Source: Anaerotignum sp.
Lineage (GTDB): Bacteria > Bacillota > Clostridia > Lachnospirales > Anaerotignaceae
NCBI GenBank assembly: GCA_020024265.1
Contig: JAHHTW010000024.1
Coordinates: 1-31,446 of the forward strand
Reading direction: 5' to 3'
Length of the DNA: 31,446 bases
Positions 15,818 through 24,158 of this stretch are shown piece after piece (positions within the stretch are counted from its first letter, which is position 1; each line of letters begins with the position of its first letter). The position numbers and the translations under genes are program-made. The notes under the pieces were generated by a model. It saw only the letters and a list, made by a program, of their open reading frames with translations, was not told where the DNA came from and made no database searches.

Positions 15818-16292
15818 AAGCAAAAAGATATTTGGTATTTTCAATGGATTGGATATTTTTATCATATTGGTGCTGATTGCTGCAATGGCATTTGGCATTT
15901 CATGGATGCGTGAGAGTGATGTGCATACATCAAATGGAAAAACATATACCTATGTGGTAGAAGCAAGACAGGTGCGTGCAGAAACCATCCATTTCCCGAA
16001 GGAAGGCTCCAATGTATACGAAAGTGACAGCGGCGCTTATTTGGGAAAAATCAAAAGTGTATGGGCACAGGATTTTTGTGAACCCATGTTCAACCGTGTG
16101 GCAAACCGCTATGAGCTGCTTCCGCAGCCCGGCTACAGTGATATTTATATCGAAATCGAAGGCACAGGCAGCGAGGATGATCAAAATATCAGAGTGGAAG
16201 GACAAGTGGTCAAAGTCGGCGATAAGCTGGATGTCAAGGGAAAAGGCTTTGCGGTAGGCAGCTATATCGTAGAAGTAAGGGATGGTGAATGA
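15804..16292 (+). CDS. DUF4330 family membrane-anchored protein (first of a tandem pair)
   Basis: A 162-residue protein with one N-terminal membrane helix (about residues 14-34, DIFIILVLIAAMAFGISW) and an extracytoplasmic beta-rich domain with HFPKEGSNVYESDSGAYLGKI and GDKLDVKGKGFAVGSYIVEV. It fits DUF4330, whose function is unknown. GGAGG lies 9 bases before its ATG, and it overlaps the preceding glycosyltransferase by 14 bases. Its position suggests a scaffold or accessory role in polymer assembly (inference). Confidence 0.82.
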   Translation: MQENKSKKIFGIFNGLDIFIILVLIAAMAFGISWMRESDVHTSNGKTYTYVVEARQVRAETIHFPKEGSNVYESDSGAYLGKIKSVWAQDFCEPMFNRVANRYELLPQPGYSDIYIEIEGTGSEDDQNIRVEGQVVKVGDKLDVKGKGFAVGSYIVEVRDGE

Positions 16293-16293
16293 T

Positions 16294-16770
16294 ATGACAA
16301 AGAAAAGACCCAATATCATAGATTTTTTGATGATACTGGTTGTGATTGCATTGGCGGTACTGGCAGTGTATAAATTTGCCTATGTCAATCAGAAGGAATC
16401 GCATGGTGTTACTGCTGACGGACAGAAGATTACATATACCGCTGTTCTGGATGATGTGCGTAAGCCGACGATAGATGCGCTGCATATCGGGGACACGATG
16501 TATGATGAAAAATCCGGAAAGTCCATTGGCGTGATTGCCGATATACAATCTGCACCCAAAATGAAAAACGTTGTGGGCGCACAAGGAAATAGTCTTTTGG
16601 TGGAATACCCCAATTATTATACCGTGACAGTGACACTGGAAAGTGAAATCATTGAAAAAGAAGATGGATATTTTGCCAGTGGATCTGTAGAGCTTAAGGG
16701 AAATTCCATGATGAAAGTATTTACAAAATATGCACAGTCAAATATGAGGATAACTGCGATTGATGTATGA
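16294..16770 (+). CDS. DUF4330 family membrane-anchored protein (second of a tandem pair)
   Basis: A 158-residue paralog of the preceding protein, with the same plan: a membrane helix at about residues 8-28 (IIDFLMILVVIALAVLAVY) and an outer domain with LHIGDTMYDEKSGKSIGVI and a late GSVELKGNS segment. The ATG at 16282 has no properly spaced ribosome site; GGTGA lies 5 bases before the ATG at 16294, so that start is used, 1 base after the previous stop. Length and layout match the first copy but the sequences have diverged widely, so this is an old duplication or a pair of distinct partners. Confidence 0.82.
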   Translation: MTKKRPNIIDFLMILVVIALAVLAVYKFAYVNQKESHGVTADGQKITYTAVLDDVRKPTIDALHIGDTMYDEKSGKSIGVIADIQSAPKMKNVVGAQGNSLLVEYPNYYTVTVTLESEIIEKEDGYFASGSVELKGNSMMKVFTKYAQSNMRITAIDV

Positions 16771-16784
16771 TGGGTGGGAAATAT

Positions 16785-19016
16785 ATGAAGTATAAAATAT
16801 TGATGGCGTTGATGGGACTGGAAATCGGCGGAGCAGAAACCCATGTTGTGGAGCTTGCAAAGGAGCTGAAAAAACAGGGACATGATATTTTGGTTGCATC
16901 CAATGGCGGCGTATACGAAAAGGAATTGGAACAGGTGGGTATCCGGCATTATAAGGTGCCTATGAATCAGAGAAATATATTCAAAATAGCGCAATCCTAT
17001 TTTATGCTGAAAAAAATTATCAGAAAAGAAAAGGTGGATATTGTACATTCACATGCCAGAATACCGGGCTTTATCTGTGGGATGCTGCATAAGCGCATGA
17101 ACTTTACATTTGTCACATCGGCGCATTGGGTATTTTATACCGGCATGGGTCTGAAATACCTCACAAACTGGGGGCAAAAGGTGATTGCGGTCAGCGAGGA
17201 TATCAAGCAGTATTTGATGGACAATTATCATGTACGAAATGAAGATATTTTTGTAACCATCAATGGCATTGATACCGAAAAATTTTCACCAGAGACCGAC
17301 GGCAGCCGTATTCGCAAGGAATTTCAGCTTGATGCAGACAAGCCAACATTGGTATATGTCAGTCGTATGGATGAAAGCCGTGCGATGGTGGCAAGACAGC
17401 TCATTGAGATTACACCAAGACTGGTAGAAAAAATCCCCGATTTACAGATTTTGGTGGTAGGCGGCGGGGATGTCTTTGATGAGCTTCTGGAAAAAAGCAA
17501 AATTGTCAATCGCCAAGTGGGCAGAAACTGCATCATCATGACAGGTGCAAGAACCGATATCAATGAGCTGGTATCTGTTGCAGATGTATTCATTGGCGTC
17601 AGCCGTGCAGCCTTGGAAGCAATGGCAGCAGGCAAAACCGTCATTGTGGCAGGAAACGAAGGCTATATTGGGCTGTTTGGCAGAGAAAAGCTGGAACTGG
17701 CGCAGGAGAACAATTTCTGCTGTCGTGGTTGTGAAATGTCTGAGGAAGAAAAGCTGTATCGTGATACCATATATGCTTTTTGTGACATGACAGCACAGGA
17801 CAGAGCGGCAGCTGGGCTGTATGGCAGGGAAGTGATTTTTGACTATTATTCCGTAACCAAAATGGCGCAGGATAGCACAAGCGCATACGATGCGGCATGG
17901 AGGGAAAGCCATGAAAAGCAGTATCATGTCGTGATGAGCGGATACTATGGCTTTAACAATACCGGAGATGAGGCGATTATGCTTTCCATGCACAAAAATA
18001 TACAGCAGCTGGGAGATAATTATCATATCACGGTGCTTTCCAATAAACCGGTGGAAACCAGAGAAAAATACGGCATTGAAGCAGTGTACCGTTTTGGGAT
18101 ACGGGATGTACTGCGTGCCATTTATGGCAGTGATGCACTTTTGAGCGGTGGCGGCTCTCTTTTGCAGGACAGCACAAGCACACGCTCTCTGCTTTACTAT
18201 CTCTCCATTACGGTAGCAGCAAAATGTATGCGTAAAAAAGTGATGCTTTATGCAAACGGCATTGGTCCGGTATCCGGAAAGCGCAACCGCCGATTGGTCA
18301 AACAGGTGGTCAATCGTGCGGATTTGATCACATTGAGAGAAGAAAATTCTCATCAGGAGCTTTTGGAAATGGGTGTCAACCCAAAGAAATGCTTTGTTAC
18401 AGCAGATCCTGTATTTACGATGGATGGCGTGGATCAGGAAAGTGCTTATGCACTTTTGAAGCAGGAGAATATTCCTTTGGACAAGCCTTTGGTTGTGGTG
18501 TCTGTGCGGCATTGGCGTGATATGGATAAATTTATTGCACGCTTTGCAAAGCTGTGCGATACCATCATTGAAAAATACAATCATAATATTGTTTTTCTTG
18601 CAATGCAGATGCCCAATGACATTACCATCAGCGAAAAGGTGCTAAAGCGTATGGAGCATCCGGCATATATCCTGCACAACAGCTATTCTCCGGAAGAAGT
18701 GATGGGGATTATTGCAACGGCGAATTTTATATTGAGTATGCGTCTGCATACGTTGATTTTTGCAGCAAGACAGCATGTGCCTTTGGTGGGATTTGTCTAT
18801 GATCCGAAGATTGCGTACTATCTGGAGCAGTTGGAGATGCCAAGTGGCGGCGAGTTGAAAAATTTTGACTTGGAACATACACTTTGTTTGATTGATGATA
18901 TTCTGGAGCATAAGCAGGTATATGTAGAAAAATTGCGGGAAAAAGCAGCAATGCTCAATCAAAAGGCACATCGCAATGAAAAATATTTGATGCGTTTATT
19001 GGAAAAACGAAAATAA
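16785..19016 (+). CDS. GT4-like glycosyltransferase fused to CsaB-type polysaccharide pyruvyl transferase
   Basis: A 743-residue two-domain cytoplasmic enzyme. Residues 1 to about 365 are a GT4-type domain (LEIGGAETHVVELAKEL, VDIVHSHARIPG, VIAVSEDIKQYL, VYVSRMDESRAMVARQ). Its E-x7-E motif is altered: GVSRAALEAMAAGK keeps the second Glu but not the first. From about residue 380 comes a full polysaccharide pyruvyl transferase (SGYYGFNNTGDEAI, GGGSLLQDSTSTRSLLYYL, ANGIGPVSG, SMRLHTLIFAARQHVP) of the CsaB class. CsaB adds ketal pyruvate to secondary wall polymers, which SLH domains bind. GGTGGG before the ATG at 16785 is preferred over the ATG at 16767. The next gene is TagA/WecG-like, a usual CsaB neighbour. 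CsaB identity is strong; the GT donor is unknown. Confidence 0.9.
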   Translation: MKYKILMALMGLEIGGAETHVVELAKELKKQGHDILVASNGGVYEKELEQVGIRHYKVPMNQRNIFKIAQSYFMLKKIIRKEKVDIVHSHARIPGFICGMLHKRMNFTFVTSAHWVFYTGMGLKYLTNWGQKVIAVSEDIKQYLMDNYHVRNEDIFVTINGIDTEKFSPETDGSRIRKEFQLDADKPTLVYVSRMDESRAMVARQLIEITPRLVEKIPDLQILVVGGGDVFDELLEKSKIVNRQVGRNCIIMTGARTDINELVSVADVFIGVSRAALEAMAAGKTVIVAGNEGYIGLFGREKLELAQENNFCCRGCEMSEEEKLYRDTIYAFCDMTAQDRAAAGLYGREVIFDYYSVTKMAQDSTSAYDAAWRESHEKQYHVVMSGYYGFNNTGDEAIMLSMHKNIQQLGDNYHITVLSNKPVETREKYGIEAVYRFGIRDVLRAIYGSDALLSGGGSLLQDSTSTRSLLYYLSITVAAKCMRKKVMLYANGIGPVSGKRNRRLVKQVVNRADLITLREENSHQELLEMGVNPKKCFVTADPVFTMDGVDQESAYALLKQENIPLDKPLVVVSVRHWRDMDKFIARFAKLCDTIIEKYNHNIVFLAMQMPNDITISEKVLKRMEHPAYILHNSYSPEEVMGIIATANFILSMRLHTLIFAARQHVPLVGFVYDPKIAYYLEQLEMPSGGELKNFDLEHTLCLIDDILEHKQVYVEKLREKAAMLNQKAHRNEKYLMRLLEKRK

Positions 19017-19034
19017 GGTAAGGGCAGGAGTGGT

Positions 19035-19772
19035 ATGAGCATGAGAAGAATGACACAGATTTTAGATGTCCCATTTGATGCATTGACAATGTCCGAAGCA
19101 GTGGAAAAAGTAAGAGGCTTTCTGCATGATGGGAAGCAGCATTATATCTGTACGCCCAATCCTGAGATTGTGATGGAGGCACAGGAGGATAAGGAGCTGA
19201 TGCGTATTTTGCGGGAGGCAGATCTTGTTGTGCCGGATGGCATTGGTGTGGTATGGGCATCCAGATACAGCGAAATCCGTTTGACAGAGCGTGTAGCGGG
19301 GTATGATTTGACACAAAATCTGTTTCAGGCAGTTGCCGGAACAGAAGAAAGCGTATACTTTTTCGGTGGCGCACCAGGAGTTGCTTCTACAGCGGCACGA
19401 AAGATGAAAGCCAGATATCCAGGTTTGAAAATCGTTGGTGGGCATAATGGGTATTTCGATCAAGCGGAGGAGAAAAAAATCATTGCAGACATAAAACGTC
19501 TTTCTCCGTCCATACTATTGGTAGGACTGGGTGCGCCAAAACAGGAAAAGTGGATGGTAGCGCATTTGGAGGAAGTAGGGGTAAAGGTAGCCATTGGCAT
19601 TGGCGGCAGCTTCGACGTGATGGCAGGCAATGTCAAGCGTGCGCCGAAGGTGTTCCAAAGGCTGGGCTTGGAATGGTTCTATCGCCTTGTTTCGCAGCCG
19701 ACAAGATGGAAACGAATGATGCGTTTGCCGAAGTTTGCGATCACAGTCCTGAAAAAAACGAAAAAACGATGA
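19035..19772 (+). CDS. WecG/TagA/CpsF-family glycosyltransferase (GT26)
   Basis: A 245-residue enzyme of the family that adds N-acetylmannosaminyl residues to lipid-linked GlcNAc, an early step in teichoic-acid-like or secondary wall polymer synthesis. It has the TPNPEIVMEAQ strand (Thr40), the PDGIGVVW motif whose Asp68 aligns with the proposed catalytic Asp of TagA, FFGGAPGVA, GYF, and LLVGLGAPKQEKWM. The C-terminal segment GLEWFYRLVSQPTRWKRM is the membrane-binding appendage. AGGAG stands 4 bases before the first ATG and 10 before a second at 19041; either is possible. It lies 18 bases after the GT4-CsaB gene in the same operon. Confidence 0.93.
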   Translation: MSMRRMTQILDVPFDALTMSEAVEKVRGFLHDGKQHYICTPNPEIVMEAQEDKELMRILREADLVVPDGIGVVWASRYSEIRLTERVAGYDLTQNLFQAVAGTEESVYFFGGAPGVASTAARKMKARYPGLKIVGGHNGYFDQAEEKKIIADIKRLSPSILLVGLGAPKQEKWMVAHLEEVGVKVAIGIGGSFDVMAGNVKRAPKVFQRLGLEWFYRLVSQPTRWKRMMRLPKFAITVLKKTKKR

Positions 19773-19817
19773 GAAGATTTCTTCCGTCTGTTTTCGATGG
19801 AAAGGACAGCGAAAGCC

Positions 19818-20672
19818 ATGGAGCAAAGCACTGGTAGAGCATATATATGGATATTGAGCGGCACTGCACTGCTTGCAGTAGGAGTACAGAATTTTTTGGA
19901 GCCTGCCGGACTGGTTGCCGGTGGCATATCCGGTCTTGGGATGATACTGGATGATATATCCAGAAGATTGGGGATGGGTGGTGTGCCGCTTTGGCTGGTC
20001 AATACCATGTGCAATGTGCCATTGTTTCTTTTGGCATTTCGTGTACAAGGCAGACAGTTTGTAGGTAGAACGTTTGTGGCAACCGTGCTGTTTTCTGTTA
20101 CACTGTATATTGCTGCATGGTTTCCACGCTACACAGGGGATTTGCTGACAGCATCTGCCTATGGTGGGCTTTTGAGTGGGGCAGGACTTGCAATGGTGCT
20201 GCGTGGCGGCGCAACAACGGGTGGTGTCGATTTGGCAGCATCCCTGCTGCATGGTACTGTATTTGCGCATATTGCCGTACCAACATTGATTTTTGTATTG
20301 GACGCCTCCATCATTATGCTTGGGTTTTTGACATTCGGTGCAACCAATACGCTTTATGCCCTGCTTGCTGTAGGTATTATGGAAAAGGTACTGCATCTGG
20401 CGGCAGAGGGTGTCAATCAAAAATGTGCAGCATGGATTTATGCCAAAAACAGTACCGGCTTATCAGACAAGCTGATCGCTGCACAGGTTTGTGTATTGCA
20501 GAAGATACAGATTGGAATGTATACCGCAGAGGATGGACAATTATTGTTTTGTGTTTTTTCTCAAAAAGAGCTGTCGAAAGTGAAACAAATCCTTGCCAAT
20601 ATGGATAGCGATATGGGATTTTTGCTGATGGATGTACGGGAAGTTATGGGAGAAATGCCGACTTGTCGGTAA
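19818..20672 (+). CDS. YitT family membrane protein (DUF161 plus DUF2179)
   Basis: A 284-residue protein with about five to six N-terminal helices (WILSGTALLAVGVQNFLEPAGLVAGGISG is the diagnostic YitT opening) and a soluble C-terminal DUF2179 domain (residues about 205-280). GATTGGVDLAASLL is a second family motif. AAAGGA lies 12 bases before the ATG at 19818; the ATG at 19797 has no ribosome site. The gene follows TagA by 45 bases and may close the operon. YitT proteins are of unknown function; the linkage to the polymer cluster may be incidental. Confidence 0.88.
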   Translation: MEQSTGRAYIWILSGTALLAVGVQNFLEPAGLVAGGISGLGMILDDISRRLGMGGVPLWLVNTMCNVPLFLLAFRVQGRQFVGRTFVATVLFSVTLYIAAWFPRYTGDLLTASAYGGLLSGAGLAMVLRGGATTGGVDLAASLLHGTVFAHIAVPTLIFVLDASIIMLGFLTFGATNTLYALLAVGIMEKVLHLAAEGVNQKCAAWIYAKNSTGLSDKLIAAQVCVLQKIQIGMYTAEDGQLLFCVFSQKELSKVKQILANMDSDMGFLLMDVREVMGEMPTCR

Positions 20673-20779
20673 AAAAGACGAATGATACAGATGGACAAAA
20701 GCCGTTTTTCAGAACATTCCTATGGGACAAACACAACAGTTTTGATAAAAAAACAATATCTTTTTTATGAAAAAAATAA

Positions 20780-20828
20780 ATGAAAAGAGAAAACGTAAGT
20801 TTTTTTACAATTTCTCTTTCTTTTTTTG
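20780..20828 (+). terminator. AT-rich intrinsic terminator after the YitT gene
   Basis: GAAAAGAGAAA pairs with TTTCTCTTTC (one bulged A) around a loop that can pair further through TAA/TTA, and T7 follows. The stem has few GC pairs, so it may be weak. It lies about 110 bases after the stop codon. Confidence 0.5.
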
Positions 20829-20884
20829 TCATTTTAGTATAAAATAGTTTTAGGCTATTTGAATAATGCAGACGGGATAGATTT

Positions 20885-20902
20885 TTTGGCAGATTTGCCA
20901 AA
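20885..20902. repeat. Perfect inverted repeat upstream of the CdaR-type gene
   Basis: TTTGGCA and TGCCAAA flank GATT. It lies about 125 bases before the regulator gene, in a 354-base intergenic stretch otherwise lacking a convincing promoter. It could be an operator for the regulator itself or a leader hairpin. Confidence 0.45.
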
Positions 20903-21026
20903 GAAATATCACGTGAAATGGAAAAGAAAAATACCGAGCGTACCGCAAGGAATATCCGGATGTTGGGTTTTTGCGATGTGTCATCGGGCTGCAAAAGAAC
21001 ATAATAAAAATTTGAGGTGATAGCGC

Positions 21027-22118
21027 ATGATTTCCAATCAGATATTACAAAGCACCATTGAAGGGCTGAAAAACATTACAAGAAAAGAATTGAGCGTCGT
21101 TGAGAAGGAAGGCAAGGTCATTGCTACCACAGAAGAAAATATGATAGGTCGTCAGATTGATGCAATAGAAAACTTCGTGGGTTCTCAAGCGGAAAGTCAG
21201 CTGATTTTGGGATATCAGTATTTTAAGATTTACGACAATGGTGTGCCGGAATATGTGGTTCAGGTAAAGGGTGAGGATGAAGAAGGTTATCGTATTGGCA
21301 AGATTGCTGCATTCCAGATTCAAAGCCTGTTGGTGGCATATAAAGAGCGGTATGATAAAGATAATTTCATCAAAAATTTGTTGCTGGATAACTTGCTTTT
21401 GGTTGACATCTACAGCCGTGCAAAAAAACTGCACATCGAAAACAACGTCAGCCGTATTGTATATTTAATTGAAACCAATATTGACAAAGAAATGAATGTT
21501 GTGGAGATTGTCAGAGGAGTATTTCCGGCAAAAACAAAGGATTTTGTGACAGCAGTAGATGAGCATAGCATCATATTGGTCAAGGAAGTCCGTGAGAAAG
21601 AAAGCAATGAGGAAATTGACCGCATTGCCAAGGTCATAGAGGAAACACTCAATGCCGAAACAAAGAGCAAGGTATATATTGCAAGCGGTACTGTGGTAGG
21701 CGATTTGAAGGATGTTTCCCGTTCCTACAAAGAAGCGAAAATGGCTTTGGAGGTTGGTAAAATCTTTGAAACAGACAAATATATTGTCAATTATGAAAAG
21801 CTTGGCATTGGTCGTTTGATTTATCAGCTGCCTCTGCCGTTGTGCCGTATGTTCATCAAAGAGGTGTTGCATGGTCTGACCATGGATGATTTTGATGATG
21901 AAACATTGGCAACGGTCAATAAGTTTTTTGAAAACAACTTAAATGTATCCGAAACCAGCCGCCAACTGTACATCCATAGAAATACACTGGTATATCGCCT
22001 GGATAAGTTGCAGAAGATGACAGGCTTGGATTTGCGTAATTTTGATGATGCAATCATATTTAAGATTACACTGATGGTAAGCAAATATATGATGTATATG
22101 GACAGAATGGCATATTAA
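21027..22118 (+). CDS. CdaR/PucR-type helix-turn-helix transcriptional regulator
   Basis: A 363-residue regulator. The N-terminal part (about 1-130) fits the sugar-diacid recognition domain of CdaR (QSTIEGLKNITRKELSVVEKEGKVIATT, NMIGRQIDAIENF). The middle is GGDEF-like in fold. The end is a PucR-type HTH (ETLATVNKFFENNLNVSETSRQLYIHRNTLVYRLDKLQKMTGLDL). GAGGTGA precedes the ATG. It has its own terminator and is not in an operon with a catabolic gene, so its targets are unclear; members of this group in Clostridia often lie ahead of ftsEX. The effector need not be a sugar diacid. Confidence 0.85.
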   Translation: MISNQILQSTIEGLKNITRKELSVVEKEGKVIATTEENMIGRQIDAIENFVGSQAESQLILGYQYFKIYDNGVPEYVVQVKGEDEEGYRIGKIAAFQIQSLLVAYKERYDKDNFIKNLLLDNLLLVDIYSRAKKLHIENNVSRIVYLIETNIDKEMNVVEIVRGVFPAKTKDFVTAVDEHSIILVKEVREKESNEEIDRIAKVIEETLNAETKSKVYIASGTVVGDLKDVSRSYKEAKMALEVGKIFETDKYIVNYEKLGIGRLIYQLPLPLCRMFIKEVLHGLTMDDFDDETLATVNKFFENNLNVSETSRQLYIHRNTLVYRLDKLQKMTGLDLRNFDDAIIFKITLMVSKYMMYMDRMAY

Positions 22119-22128
22119 TATGGCAAAA

Positions 22129-22176
22129 CAAAAAAGACCGTTTTTAGATGGAATATCCGGAAACGGTCTTTTTTTT
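22129..22176 (+). terminator. Terminator of the CdaR-type gene
   Basis: AAAAAGACCGTTT pairs with AAACGGTCTTTTT, with a 17-19-base loop and a run of eight or more T residues. It starts about 10 bases after the stop codon. Confidence 0.9.
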
Positions 22177-22265
22177 GGTTGCTTTGAGAAAGGAAAAAGA
22201 GAGCAATCTCCCGCTTTCTAAAGTGATTTTTAGGCAATCTTCATGGAGGTAACAGGTTTTGCTAC

Positions 22266-22294
22266 TTGTGAGATGCCCTATTTTATGCTATAAT
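22266..22294 (+). promoter_or_regulatory. Promoter of ftsEX
   Basis: TTGTGA (22266-22271), 17 bases, then TATAAT (22289-22294) with TGC before it as an extended -10. Transcription would start near 22301, giving a leader of about 180 bases in which I see no clear riboswitch. Confidence 0.8.
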
Positions 22295-22483
22295 GCTATG
22301 GTATTTAAGGCGAAAGAAGCAGAAAAAAGTAATATTTTGTAATAGAAAGAAAAATGATAGATTGCATTTGGTTTGCCCAGTTTGGACATATCTGAATTGC
22401 TGCCCATACAGAGCTTTTTGTAAAAAATATTTTGGGAAGTGACTTTTCGGGTATGCCCAAATCATAAGAAAGGGAGATTCATT

Positions 22484-23170
22484 TTGATTCGATTAGAAAA
22501 CATCACAAAAATGTATCCCAATGGCTCAAAGGGCGTTGAGGGACTCAACTTACATATCAAGAAAGGTGATTTTGTATTTATCGTTGGTTCCAGCGGTTCC
22601 GGAAAATCCACGCTCATTAAGCTGTTGTTGAAAGAGCTTGATCCGACAGAGGGAGAAATTACAATCAACAATGTCAAAACAACCACGCTGACACGCAATC
22701 AGATTCCGTATCTGCGTCGTAATCTGGGTGTGGTATTTCAGGATTTTCGATTGCTGCCCAATAAAACGGTATATGAAAATGTTGCCTTTGCCATGCGCGT
22801 CATAGAAGCCCCCAGCCGTGTCATCCGCAGAAATGTGCCGGCAGTCCTGTCTTTGGTGGGCTTGAATAAAAAGGCAAAAAGCCTGCCAAACCAGCTTTCC
22901 GGTGGCGAGCAGCAAAGAACTGCACTTGCAAGAGCAATTGTAAACAATCCGCCCATTCTGATCTGTGATGAACCAACAGGAAATTTGGACCCGGATACTG
23001 CTTGGGGCATTATGCAGCTTTTGGAGGATATCAATCGACGTGGCACGACGATTGTTATGGCAACACACGCAAGGGATATTGTGGATGTTATGCAAAAGCG
23101 TGTGGTAACGCTCAAACAGGGGCATATTATTCGGGACATAGAAAAAGGTGGGTATGACGATGAGGCCTAG
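22484..23170 (+). CDS. ftsE: Cell-division ABC transporter ATPase FtsE
   Basis: The 228-residue ATPase powers FtsX, which in turn switches on peptidoglycan hydrolases at the division site or side wall. It has Walker A GSSGSGKST, the signature LSGGEQQR and Walker B ILICDEPTGNLDPDT, plus VVFQDFRLLPNKTVYENVAF typical of FtsE. The start is a TTG at 22484, 8 bases after AAGGGAG, giving the family beginning MIRLENITKMYPNG. The upstream ATG at 22439 would add 15 unrelated residues and has no ribosome site. It overlaps ftsX by 11 bases. Confidence 0.95.
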   Translation: MIRLENITKMYPNGSKGVEGLNLHIKKGDFVFIVGSSGSGKSTLIKLLLKELDPTEGEITINNVKTTTLTRNQIPYLRRNLGVVFQDFRLLPNKTVYENVAFAMRVIEAPSRVIRRNVPAVLSLVGLNKKAKSLPNQLSGGEQQRTALARAIVNNPPILICDEPTGNLDPDTAWGIMQLLEDINRRGTTIVMATHARDIVDVMQKRVVTLKQGHIIRDIEKGGYDDEA

Positions 23171-24062
23171 TACGATTAAATATTTTATAAAGGAAGGATT
23201 TGGCAGCTTGAAAAAGAATCTGCTGATGACCGTGGCATCCATCATTGCAGTCATCGCATGTATTTCGATTATGTCTTTTTCTTATTGTACCGTAACCAAT
23301 TTACAGTACATGCTGGATCAGATGGAGGATTCCATTGGTATTTCCGTATTTTTGAAAGGTGATATGACCAGTGAGGAAATCGAGAGCATGAAGCAGCAGA
23401 TTTCTTCTATTGAGCATGTCACGGGCGTTACCTATGTTTCGCCCAGAGATTCCTTGGAAAATCTCAAGAATGAATGGGGTGCGGATGAGGATATTTTCAT
23501 CGGGTTTGATGACCAAAACAATCCGTTATCACATTCTTTCCAGATTTCTTTGGATCAAATTGAATCCCAAGGCGCTGTCATTGCAGAGCTGGATCAGATG
23601 GAAGGCATTGACAATGTAGAGTACGGGCAGTCCCTTTCTGAGGTGCTTGTGCGTGTCAGCCGTATATTCCAAATAGGAGGACTGCTGGTTATGGCAGTGC
23701 TTGGTGTGATTTCTGTTATGATTATCATCAATACCATCCGTATTTCTGTAATGAACCGTCGTGTGGAAATCAATATTATGAAATATGTTGGTGCGACGGA
23801 TTGGTTCATTCGTTGGCCGTTCATCATTGAAGGCGTGATCATTGGTCTTGTGGGTGCGCTGGTACCATTGATTGTCGGTATGCCGCTGTACAGCAAAGTG
23901 GTGACTGTATTTTATGAATATGTGCCATTTGTAGAGAGCTTCGTGCATTTTCGTCTTACCGGTGATGTGTATTTGTTCTTATTGCCCGCATCCTTGATTT
24001 TTGGGGTGTTGCTGGGCGTAGTTGGCAGTGTGACATCTATCAAAAAACATTTGCAGGTGTAA
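23160..24062 (+). CDS. ftsX: Cell-division protein FtsX
   Basis: A 300-residue permease-like protein with the FtsX plan: an N-terminal helix (NLLMTVASIIAVIACISIMSF), an extracytoplasmic loop of roughly 120 residues that would contact a hydrolase or its activator, and three C-terminal helices, the first two around GLLVMAVLGVISVMIIINTIRISVMNRRVEINIMKYVGATDWFIRWPF. AGGTGG lies 8 bases before the ATG at 23160, which is used rather than the ATGs at 23148 or 23154. It is translationally coupled to ftsE. No murein-hydrolase gene follows it. Confidence 0.95.
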   Translation: MRPSTIKYFIKEGFGSLKKNLLMTVASIIAVIACISIMSFSYCTVTNLQYMLDQMEDSIGISVFLKGDMTSEEIESMKQQISSIEHVTGVTYVSPRDSLENLKNEWGADEDIFIGFDDQNNPLSHSFQISLDQIESQGAVIAELDQMEGIDNVEYGQSLSEVLVRVSRIFQIGGLLVMAVLGVISVMIIINTIRISVMNRRVEINIMKYVGATDWFIRWPFIIEGVIIGLVGALVPLIVGMPLYSKVVTVFYEYVPFVESFVHFRLTGDVYLFLLPASLIFGVLLGVVGSVTSIKKHLQV

Positions 24063-24077
24063 GCAAGAGGAAATAAC

Positions 24078-24111
24078 AAATCCCTGTGACATATCGTTAC
24101 AGGGATTTTGT
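24078..24111 (+). terminator. Terminator of ftsEX
   Basis: A 13-bp stem with one G-T pair (24078-24090 with 24096-24108, loop ATATC) runs into TTTTGTGTATTTT. It lies 16 bases after the ftsX stop. Confidence 0.75.
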
Positions 24112-24144
24112 GTATTTTGATACATATGATAATATGTATAAAAT
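24108..24144 (+). promoter_or_regulatory. Possible promoter of the S41 protease gene
   Basis: Two imperfect pairs fit: TTGTGT with TAATAT (spacer 16) and TTGATA with TAAAAT (spacer 16). They overlap the end of the ftsX terminator and lie directly ahead of the protease gene. Which one is used cannot be told. Confidence 0.35.
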
Positions 24145-24158
24145 CATAGAGCGAGGCG

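Noticed and set aside
17442..18584. A 380-codon minus-strand open frame across the GT4-CsaB gene
   Set aside because: It is antisense to a confident gene and has a Cys/His-rich composition typical of shadow frames.
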